Made by a program: the position numbers and the translations under genes
Part shown: in pieces, positions 6,080 through 10,730 of the stretch
How the letters are laid out: the number at the start of each line of letters is the position of its first letter
How positions within the stretch are numbered: the stretch's first letter is position 1
Assembly (NCBI GenBank): GCA_023423695.1
Contig: JAFAFA010000053.1
Span: forward strand, 1 to 10,730
Direction: 5' to 3'
Length of the DNA stretch: 10,730 nucleotides
Source: Pseudomonadota bacterium
Lineage (GTDB): Bacteria; Pseudomonadota; Alphaproteobacteria; Azospirillales; Azospirillaceae
Notes under the pieces: generated by a model
Databases searched by the model: none
What the model saw: the letters and a program-made list of their open reading frames with translations, nothing else
What the model was told of the DNA's origin: nothing

Positions 6080-6364
6080 CTACCCGGCCGCGCGGTGAAG
6101 GTCGCGGCCGGTCAGGTGGATGTTGGCGTCGGGATCGAGCGCGCGCGCCATGATGCGCTGTTCGGTCGCCCGTTCGAACAGGGGGCGGTTCATGCAGACC
6201 TGCTGAACCGCCTCGTCCGGCTTCGGCGTATGACCGACGATGCCCTGCAGGGTGCGGCGGGTGACGAAGACCCGGCCCAGATATTCCCCGACCTGCACCG
6301 GAAACTCCACGGCGTCGGCCTCCTCGTTCCAGAAGGGCTCGTCGGGAAACAGGAAAATGGGCAT
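6080..6364 (-). CDS. Small DUF1488-like protein
   Basis: A 94-residue acidic protein with no membrane segment or signal peptide. The N-terminal pattern F-P-D-x-x-x-W-x-x-x-x-x-A-V-x-F-P-V (FPDEPFWNEEADAVEFPVQV, residues 6-25), followed by a short beta stretch GRVFVTRRTLQGI, resembles DUF1488, a family without known function. The match is from memory of the family and the second half (about 45-94) is less typical. ATG 6364 has GAGGA 4 nt before it. It lies 21 bp after the DUF6134-like gene on the same strand, so is probably the last gene of that operon. Its stop is 13 bp from the convergent flavin reductase stop, with no room for a separate terminator. Confidence 0.7.
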   Translation of the reverse strand: MPIFLFPDEPFWNEEADAVEFPVQVGEYLGRVFVTRRTLQGIVGHTPKPDEAVQQVCMNRPLFERATEQRIMARALDPDANIHLTGRDLHRAAG

Positions 6365-6385
6365 CGGGTCCTCAAAGGGCGGGAA

Positions 6386-7054
6386 TCACTTCAGGACATA
6401 GGTGATATCATAGCCGCTGCGTTTGAAGCGCGTCTTCAGCAGCGTGCCGTCCGCCGCGAACCACAGGTCGCGTTCGACATCGCCCTCGATGCGGTGATGG
6501 GCGGCCTCTACGGTCTTGCCGCCGGCCTCTACCGGCTCAGCCCCGACCTTGCGCGCCGTGACCTTGTAGGGGGCGCCGTCGATGACCGACAGAAGTTGCG
6601 TGTGCTTCAGCACCTGCGGTGTCCACAGGGTCAGCGGCAGGGTGCCGGCGGGCGCCTGTTGGGTCTTGCCGTCCACCGTCAGGCGATAGCCGGCGGCTTC
6701 GCGAGCCATCTCAATCTTGTGCGGCGTGCCGTCGTCGTCGGTGGTGGCGGTCATCGATTCCAGAACGCCTCCCTTCCACAGCTCCTCCCGCTTGTGGTCA
6801 TAGCGGAAGTTGATGAACAGCACCTTCACCCGCGTGGTGGCGGTGACGGTGACCTTGGTGCGGTCGCCCTGCGGTTCGATCTTCACCTGTTCGCTGCCGA
6901 TCGGATCCTCGCCCATCAGGATCTGGTAGGTCAGCGTCCGTGCTGGCCCTTGGGCGCCGCCCTGCGTGGCGGCGGTGCCCGGCAGGCCGGTCAGCAGCGA
7001 GGCCGCCGCCAGGGCAGCGGACAGGGTGGCGCATTTGCTGCGCGTCGTCGTCAT
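6386..7054 (-). CDS. Secreted DUF6134-like protein
   Basis: A 222-residue protein of unknown function. Residues 1-29 form a signal peptide: basic n-region (TTTRSK), Ala/Leu-rich core, then PGTAA before a probable cleavage site near 28-29. The mature part is beta-rich, with Y-x-I-x-x-x-x-x-P-I-G-S-E near 43-54, a FRYDHKREELWKGGVLESM stretch near 82-100, and a closing GTLLKTRFKRSGYDITYVL. This layout recalls DUF6134 proteins, which are periplasmic or outer-membrane associated. A lipoprotein is unlikely because the only early Cys (C8) is not in a lipobox. ATG 7054 has GGGAGG with good spacing. It is 46 bp from the SCP2 gene and 21 bp from the DUF1488-like gene, all one strand. A role in handling a hydrophobic ligand is only inferred from the SCP2 neighbour. 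Confidence 0.8.
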   Translation of the reverse strand: MTTTRSKCATLSAALAAASLLTGLPGTAATQGGAQGPARTLTYQILMGEDPIGSEQVKIEPQGDRTKVTVTATTRVKVLFINFRYDHKREELWKGGVLESMTATTDDDGTPHKIEMAREAAGYRLTVDGKTQQAPAGTLPLTLWTPQVLKHTQLLSVIDGAPYKVTARKVGAEPVEAGGKTVEAAHHRIEGDVERDLWFAADGTLLKTRFKRSGYDITYVLK

Positions 7055-7100
7055 ATGTGTTTCCTCCCGGTTTGGTGCGGTCGGCGGCTCTTGCGGCCGC

Positions 7101-7403
7101 TCAGTCGTCCAGCAGCTGCGCCAGCTTCATCGCGACGCCCATCGATCCCTCGACCTTCAGCTTGCCCATGGTGAAGGCCAGCATCGGGTTCAGCTTGCCG
7201 TTGATCAGCTTCTGCAGGTTTTCCGGCGAGATGCGGATGGTGCAGTCGGATTCGGCATCCTCGCGGCTGATGCTGATCGGATTGGCTCGGCCATCGACCC
7301 GGATCACCTCGCCTTCCTTGCCCAGCAGGAAACGGACCGAGGCGTTGAGCGAGCGCAGATCGCCGCTGCGGCTGCGCAGTTCCTGCAGAATGTCGTCGAC
7401 CAT
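7101..7403 (-). CDS. SCP2 sterol-binding domain protein
   Basis: A 100-residue single-domain protein of the sterol carrier protein 2 family, soluble and cytoplasmic, which binds lipids or acyl-CoA in a hydrophobic tunnel. The fold pattern is visible: an acidic amphipathic N-terminal helix (VDDILQELRSRS), FLLGKEGEVIRVDG, DCTIRISPENLQKLINGKLNPMLAF (the conserved central strand and helix at about 53-77) and MGKLKVEGSMGVAMKLAQLL at the end. ATG 7403 has GAGGG upstream. It is first in a three-gene operon and divergent from the acyl-CoA ligase across 172 bp, sharing a putative operator. Lipid or acyl-CoA binding fits that neighbour, but the ligand is not known. Confidence 0.9.
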   Translation of the reverse strand: MVDDILQELRSRSGDLRSLNASVRFLLGKEGEVIRVDGRANPISISREDAESDCTIRISPENLQKLINGKLNPMLAFTMGKLKVEGSMGVAMKLAQLLDD

Positions 7404-7439
7404 GAAAGCGTGCCCTCAGGATTGTTCGTAGGACTGGCC

Positions 7440-7445
7440 TTGACA
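7440..7445 (+). promoter_or_regulatory. Consensus -35 (TTGACA) toward the acyl-CoA ligase
   Basis: A perfect TTGACA points rightward to the ligase gene. At 17-19 bp downstream only poor -10 matches occur (TTACGT, TACGTC), inside the ACGT repeat. MerR-type regulators act on promoters with stretched or poor spacing, so this may be the regulated promoter. The -10 is not settled. Confidence 0.35.
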
Positions 7446-7471
7446 GTAGGCGCGCATTACGTTTACGTCAA
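7443..7471 (-). promoter_or_regulatory. Promoter candidate for the SCP2 operon
   Basis: On the minus strand TTGACG (7471-7466) and TACTGT (7448-7443) stand 17 bp apart, matching 5 and 3 of 6 consensus bases. It would start transcription about 30 bp before the SCP2 ATG. The -35 and most of the spacer lie inside the ACGT palindrome, so a protein bound there would directly affect it. Confidence 0.45.
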
Positions 7472-7477
7472 CGTCAT
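7456..7477. promoter_or_regulatory. ACGT-repeat palindrome, candidate operator of a LiuR-type MerR regulator
   Basis: Three ACGT tetramers start at 7459, 7465 and 7471, exactly 6 bp apart. Centred on the middle one, the 22 bp form an imperfect palindrome with 7 of 9 flanking positions symmetric. The core ATTACGTTTACGTCAA resembles operators I recall for LiuR, a MerR-family regulator of branched-chain amino acid and acyl-CoA catabolism in Proteobacteria. It sits between the divergent SCP2 operon and acyl-CoA ligase, and a Cys-free MerR gene follows the ligase. The repeat is seen directly; the assignment to that regulator is inference. Confidence 0.55.
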
Positions 7478-7575
7478 AACGAAAGCGTTTCAGACGCCCG
7501 CCGCCCCTCGATGCCGACCGTTCGATGCCGGCTGTCAGGCGATCCGGAACGCGCCACCGCCAAGGGGAGCGAACC

Positions 7576-9306
7576 ATGCCCGAGCCGCTGGCGCAAAGCG
7601 CCAACCCGCCCGCCGCCGCCGATAACAGCGCCCGTCCCTGGCTGGCGCATTATCCCGAGGGGATCGCCTGGGACCAGCACTTCGCGCCGATGCCGCTGCA
7701 CATGCTGTTCGAAGAGGCCGCCGGGCGCTACTCCGACCGCCCCTGCCTCGACTTCCTGGGACGCCGCTTCAGCTATGCCGAGGTGCTCGATCTGGTGAAC
7801 CGCGCCGCCCGCGGATTCCAGGATCTGGGCGTCGGGCCGGGGGTACGGGTGGGCTTGTGCCTGCCCAACTGCCCGACCTACGTCATCTCCTACTTCGCGG
7901 TGCTGAAGGCGGGCGGGACCATCGTCAACTACAACCCGCTCTATGTGGAGCGGGAACTGGAGCACCAGATCACCGACTCGCAGACCGAGATCATGGTGAC
8001 GCTGGACCTCAAGCAGATCTATCCGCGCGTCGCGGCGATGCTGGACCGCACCCCGCTGAAGCGGATCGTCGTCTGCCGCATGCCGACCATCCTGCCGGCG
8101 GTGAAGAGCGCGCTGTTCCGCGTGCTGAAGCGCAGCGAGATCGCCGCGGTGCCGCGCGACGGCCGTCACCTCGATTTCGACAGCCTGCTGGGCAATGACG
8201 GCACGCTGCGCCCGGTGCGCATCGACGGGCTGCGCGATGTCGCCGTGCTGCAATACACCGGCGGCACCACCGGCGTGCCGAAGGGCGCGATGCTGACCCA
8301 CCACAACCTGCTGTCCAACGCCCGGCAGGTGCAGGCCTGGTTCCCCACCGTGGCGCTGGGGCAGGAGCGCATGCTGGCCGTGCTGCCCTTCTTCCATGTC
8401 TTCGCCATGACCGTGGTGCTGAACATGGGGCTGGCCTGCGGGGCGGAGCTGATCATGCTGCCGCGGTTCGAAACCGAACAGGTGCTGAAGACCATCTCCA
8501 AGCGCAAGCCGACCCTCGTCCCCGGCGTGCCCACCATGTACAAGGCGCTGCTGGGCCACCCGCAGGTCGCCCGCTATCCGATGACCTCGATCCGCTACTG
8601 CATCTCCGGCGGCGCGCCGCTGCCGATGGAATTGAAGCGCCAGTTCGAGACGGCCACCGGCTGCGTCCTGATCGAGGGTTACGGCCTGTCGGAAGCCTCC
8701 CCCGTCTGTGCCGCCAACCCGCTGAACGGCGTCAACAAGGAAGGCTCGATCGGCCTGCCGCTGCCCGGCATAACCATCGAAATCCGCGACTTGGAGGACC
8801 CGACCCGCAAGCTCGGCATCGGCGAGAAGGGTCAGGTGGCGATTGCCGGCCCCAACGTCATGGCCGGCTATTGGGGCCGGGCGGAGGAGAGCGACCGTAC
8901 CGTCATCGACGGCTTCCTGCTGACCGGCGATGTCGGAACGATGGACGAGGACGGGTACGTCTTCCTGCTCGACCGGCTAAAGGACCTCATCATCTGCAGC
9001 GGCTACAACGTCTATCCGCGCATGATCGAAGAGGCGATCTACCAGCATCCCGACGTGGTCGCCGCCTGCGTCATCGGCCTGCCCGACGACTACCGCGGCC
9101 AGACCCCGAAGGCCTTCGTGCAGTTGAAGCCGGGCGCCACCCTGACCGCGGAGGCCCTGCGCGATTTCCTGCGCGACAAGATCTCCCGCATCGAGATGCC
9201 GACCGCCATCGAGTTCCGCGAGGAACTGCCGAAGACCGCCGTCGGCAAGCTGTCGAAGAAGGAGCTGATCGCCGAGGCGCAGCAGGCTCTACCGAATGGA
9301 AGATGA
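7576..9306 (+). CDS. Long-chain fatty acid/dicarboxylate--CoA ligase (FadD/PimA-like)
   Basis: AMP-forming acyl-CoA synthetase of the ANL superfamily: carboxylate + ATP gives acyl-AMP, then CoA gives acyl-CoA, AMP and PPi. This activates fatty acids for beta-oxidation. The 576-residue product has all core motifs: P-loop YTGGTTGVPKG at 227-237, EGYGLSEASP at 367-376, LLTGDVG with D452 for ribose, DRLKDLIICSGYNVYP with hinge region 466-481, and C-terminal KTAVGK with catalytic K558. LPFFHVFAMT (A4 region) is intact. ATG 7576 is preceded by AGGGGAG at 6 nt; the frame is open further up to 7525 without family similarity. The first 40 residues are Pro/Ala-rich. A 6-bp hairpin lies just inside the coding start. 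Overall it resembles ligases annotated PimA or FadD in alphaproteobacteria; chain-length preference cannot be read from sequence. Confidence 0.93.
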   Translation: MPEPLAQSANPPAAADNSARPWLAHYPEGIAWDQHFAPMPLHMLFEEAAGRYSDRPCLDFLGRRFSYAEVLDLVNRAARGFQDLGVGPGVRVGLCLPNCPTYVISYFAVLKAGGTIVNYNPLYVERELEHQITDSQTEIMVTLDLKQIYPRVAAMLDRTPLKRIVVCRMPTILPAVKSALFRVLKRSEIAAVPRDGRHLDFDSLLGNDGTLRPVRIDGLRDVAVLQYTGGTTGVPKGAMLTHHNLLSNARQVQAWFPTVALGQERMLAVLPFFHVFAMTVVLNMGLACGAELIMLPRFETEQVLKTISKRKPTLVPGVPTMYKALLGHPQVARYPMTSIRYCISGGAPLPMELKRQFETATGCVLIEGYGLSEASPVCAANPLNGVNKEGSIGLPLPGITIEIRDLEDPTRKLGIGEKGQVAIAGPNVMAGYWGRAEESDRTVIDGFLLTGDVGTMDEDGYVFLLDRLKDLIICSGYNVYPRMIEEAIYQHPDVVAACVIGLPDDYRGQTPKAFVQLKPGATLTAEALRDFLRDKISRIEMPTAIEFREELPKTAVGKLSKKELIAEAQQALPNGR

Positions 9307-9321
9307 CCCGAAGTCACCATC

Positions 9322-9338
9322 CTGACCCGGACGTAAAG
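9322..9338. promoter_or_regulatory. Degenerate second ACGT-type site upstream of the MerR gene
   Basis: CTGACCCGGACGTAAAG keeps one good half (ACGTAAAG) and a decayed other half (TGACCC for TGACGT) of the pattern TGACGT-N2-ACGTAAAG. It lies 83 bp before the MerR start and just upstream of a -35-like element, a sensible place for autoregulation. On sequence alone the score is weak; the tie to the better site at 7456-7477 raises it. Confidence 0.3.
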
Positions 9339-9345
9339 GGAAGCC

Positions 9346-9374
9346 TTATCACGCGACGGCAGCTGTGCTACCAA
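9346..9374 (+). promoter_or_regulatory. Weak promoter candidate for the MerR gene
   Basis: TTATCA and TACCAA are separated by 17 bp, matching 4 and 3 of 6 consensus bases. It would give a leader of about 40 nt before the ATG at 9421. Confidence 0.25.
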
Positions 9375-9420
9375 ACGACAGGCGCATTGTGCCGGACACG
9401 AACAAAAGGTCTTCCCGGGG

Positions 9421-9813
9421 ATGGAACAGCTCTACACGGTCAACCAGCTTGCGGAAGAGCTGGGCATCACGCCGCGGGCTCTGCGCTTCTACGAGGTCAA
9501 GGGATTGCTGGCGCCCAACCGTGTCGGCAACAACCGGGTCTATACGAAGCGTGACCGTGCCCGGCTTAAGCTGATCCTGCGCGGAAAGCGCCTGGGCTTC
9601 TCGCTGGCGGAGATCCGCGAATATCTCGACCTCTACAACGTCAATGGCGGGGTGGAGCAGCAGAAAAACCTGTTGAAGCGTGTGCAGAAGCGGCTGAAGG
9701 ACCTTGCCCAGCAGCGCGAGGATCTGGAGGCCACCGTGCAGGAACTGCACGACATCGAGGTGCAGGTCACCAACACCCTGGCGGACCTCAAGGCCGCCGC
9801 GAAGGACAGCTGA
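9421..9813 (+). CDS. MerR-family transcriptional regulator, LiuR-like
   Basis: A 130-residue DNA-binding protein. Residues 5-72 are a full MerR winged helix-turn-helix: YTVNQLAEELGITPRALRFY (5-24), the wing GNNRVYTKRDRARL, and KRLGFSLAEIREYLDLYN. Residues about 78-127 form a long dimerising coiled coil. It has no cysteine at all, which rules out metal- or redox-sensing MerR types and leaves no separate ligand domain. This shape fits LiuR-type regulators, which control acyl-CoA and branched-chain amino acid degradation genes. ATG 9421 has only a distant AAAGG or a close GGGG as ribosome-binding site. It lies 114 bp after the ligase and before a thioesterase and etfB, all plus strand. Its likely targets are the ACGT palindrome at 7456-7477 and itself. 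Confidence 0.88.
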   Translation: MEQLYTVNQLAEELGITPRALRFYEVKGLLAPNRVGNNRVYTKRDRARLKLILRGKRLGFSLAEIREYLDLYNVNGGVEQQKNLLKRVQKRLKDLAQQREDLEATVQELHDIEVQVTNTLADLKAAAKDS

Positions 9814-9863
9814 CCGGCCGGGCGCCCGACGCGCTCCGGTCGGTCCTGACGGGGGATCGGAGC

Positions 9864-9932
9864 ATGAAGGGACAGTCTCGGCTTCGGTGGGCAGCCGGCC
9901 TCCTCCCGGATGATGCGGGAGAGCGGTCATGA
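9864..9932 (+). CDS. Possible 22-residue leader ORF coupled to the thioesterase gene
   Basis: An ATG at 9864 with GGGGGA 7 nt before it opens a frame of 22 codons (MKGQSRLRWAAGLLPDDAGE and two more) ending in TGA at 9930-9932. The stop overlaps the thioesterase ATG as ATGA, so reading it would couple translation of the two. The peptide has no recognisable family and could be chance; the arrangement of ribosome site, start and overlapping stop is what supports it. Confidence 0.25.
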   Translation: MKGQSRLRWAAGLLPDDAGERS

Positions 9933-10456
9933 ACCTGATCTTCCGACTGCTGACGGTTGCCGCCGCCGCCATCCTCGCAGCATTGCGTGGTCGCAGCGCC
10001 GGGCTTCTGGAGCCGTCCGCACTGCGGTTCCGGGTCTGGCCGACCGACCTTGACATCAACCTGCACATGACCAACGCACGCTACTTCAGCGTGATGGATC
10101 TGGGACGGACCGACCTGATGATCCGCGTCGGGCTGGGGCCGGCGATCCTGCGCAACCGGTGGCAGCCGGTGCTGGGCGGGGCCACCATCCGCTACCGCCG
10201 CTCGCTGCGGCCGTTCCAGCGCTTCACTCTGGTCAGCCGGGTGCTGTGCTGGGACGACAAGTACATCTTCATCGAACACCGCATGGAAACGCGGGGCGGG
10301 CTGGCGGCGTTGGCCGTCGTCCAGGGTGCTTTCGTCGGTGCCAATGGCGTGGTCCCTCCGGCCGAAGTTCTCGCCGCACTGGGCAGCACCGCCGCCTCCC
10401 CACCGGTCCCCGACGCGGTTGCCGCCTTGCGCGGGCAAAGCCTGCCCGCCGCCTGA
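9929..10456 (+). CDS. Acyl-CoA thioesterase family protein (hotdog fold, 4HBT/THEM6-like)
   Basis: Hotdog-fold protein likely to hydrolyse an acyl-CoA or related thioester. Of 175 residues, the first 20 or so are hydrophobic (LIFRLLTVAAAAILAAL), a membrane anchor or signal-anchor. The signature PTDLDINLHMTNARYFSVMD spans 38-57: D40 or D42 is the expected catalytic acid, with H46 and N49 following. This is the THEM6-like form of the thioesterase motif, with T48 in place of the usual first Asn. Later strands GGATIRYRRSLRPFQRFTLVSRVL and KYIFIEHRME fit the fold. The last 35 residues are Ala/Pro-rich. ATG 9929 has GGGAGAG 5-6 nt upstream. It stands 39 bp before etfB on the same strand, so the two may be co-transcribed. 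Substrate is unknown. Confidence 0.85.
   Translation: MNLIFRLLTVAAAAILAALRGRSAGLLEPSALRFRVWPTDLDINLHMTNARYFSVMDLGRTDLMIRVGLGPAILRNRWQPVLGGATIRYRRSLRPFQRFTLVSRVLCWDDKYIFIEHRMETRGGLAALAVVQGAFVGANGVVPPAEVLAALGSTAASPPVPDAVAALRGQSLPAA
10431..10449 (+). terminator. Perfect hairpin at the 3' end of the thioesterase gene
   Basis: GCGGGCA and TGCCCGC form a perfect 7-bp stem with loop AAGCC, ending 4 bp before the stop codon. No T-run follows. It lies just ahead of etfB and could reduce read-through or protect the upstream mRNA end. Confidence 0.3.
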
Positions 10457-10495
10457 GTCGAAACAAGAACACCATCCGAGAGGAGACACGCCATC

Positions 10496-10730
10496 ATGAA
10501 GGTGCTGGTGCCCGTGAAGCGGGTCGTCGACTACAACGTGAAGATCCGCGTCAAGGCGGATGGCAGCGGCGTCGAGACGTCCAACGTGAAATTCTCGATG
10601 AATCCCTTCGACGAGATCGCCGTCGAAGAGGCGGTGCGCCTGAAGGAAGCCGGCAAGGCGACCGAGATCGTCGTGGTCTCCGTCGGCCCGACCCAGGCCC
10701 AGGAGACGCTGCGCACCGCTCTCGCCATGG
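10496..10730 (+). CDS. etfB: Electron transfer flavoprotein beta subunit, 5' part only
   Basis: EtfB forms with EtfA the FAD-containing protein that takes electrons from acyl-CoA dehydrogenases and passes them to ETF:quinone oxidoreductase. The first 78 codons are present; the rest lies past the window end. The N-terminus MKVLVPVKRVVDYNVKIRVK and the block FSMNPFDEIAVEEAVRLKEAG (about 33-53), then EIVVVSVGP, are diagnostic for the family. ATG 10496 has GAGAGGAG with about 10 nt spacing, a little long. The thioesterase ends 39 bp upstream. etfA is expected directly downstream but cannot be seen. The gene fits the acyl-CoA oxidation theme of this half of the window. Confidence 0.95.
   Translation, partial: MKVLVPVKRVVDYNVKIRVKADGSGVETSNVKFSMNPFDEIAVEEAVRLKEAGKATEIVVVSVGPTQAQETLRTALAM

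Noticed and set aside
6095..7174. Long plus-strand frame (359 codons) over the DUF1488-like and DUF6134-like genes
   Set aside because: Antisense to two genes with good starts, ribosome-binding sites and a signal peptide; product shows no family features.
7474..8559. Long open frame (361 codons) on the minus strand across the acyl-CoA ligase
   Set aside because: Antisense to a gene with complete catalytic motifs. His/Gln/Arg-rich composition is what high-GC third positions give in the opposite frame.
9812..9841. GACCGG/CCGGTC inverted repeat after the MerR gene as a terminator
   Set aside because: Loop of 18 nt, overlap with the stop codon and no T-run; too weak to call.

Overview
The window is high-GC DNA with tightly packed genes. 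Its content points to an alphaproteobacterium of the Rhodospirillales, probably Azospirillum or a close relative. Signs are the alpha-type MotB with a Lys/Gly/His-rich N-terminus, a consensus CtrA box upstream of it, a TRAP small permease, a bacterial leucyl/arginyl-transferase (Bpt), and an acyl-CoA ligase, MerR regulator and EtfB cluster. This placement is inferred from protein character, not from a search. No rRNA, tRNA, CRISPR array, insertion sequence or phage gene was seen.

Left part (1-5282, minus strand). The window opens inside the 5' end of a TRAP transporter small permease gene with a TTG start. Its leader of about 230 bp carries a promoter-like pair, a GGTATACC palindrome and two stem-loops. 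Upstream lie bpt, then an alpha-E (DUF403) gene and a circularly permuted ATP-grasp gene that overlap by ATGA. The pair belongs to a family predicted to form peptide or amide bonds. Its usual transglutaminase and protease partners are not between it and bpt. Next comes a motB-type stator gene without an adjacent motA.

Middle (5283-7403). The motB upstream region holds a perfect CtrA-type box (TTAA-N7-TTAAC). Past it, on the plus strand, is a stand-alone flavin reductase. It converges with a three-gene minus-strand operon: SCP2 sterol-carrier domain protein, secreted DUF6134-like protein, DUF1488-like protein.

Right part (7404-10730). This is an acyl-CoA module. The SCP2 operon and a long-chain acyl-CoA ligase diverge from a region holding three ACGT tetramers at 6-bp spacing in an imperfect palindrome. 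It resembles operators of LiuR-type MerR regulators. A Cys-free MerR regulator follows the ligase, with a degenerate copy of the motif in front of it. Then come a hotdog-fold thioesterase, possibly coupled to a 22-residue leader ORF, and the start of etfB, cut by the window end. The simplest reading is that the MerR protein controls acyl-CoA activation and the SCP2 operon, with EtfB taking electrons from acyl-CoA dehydrogenation.

Nothing here is clearly a new system. The points most worth testing are the ACGT operator with its MerR regulator, the CtrA box at a lone motB, and the ATP-grasp/alpha-E pair next to bpt.
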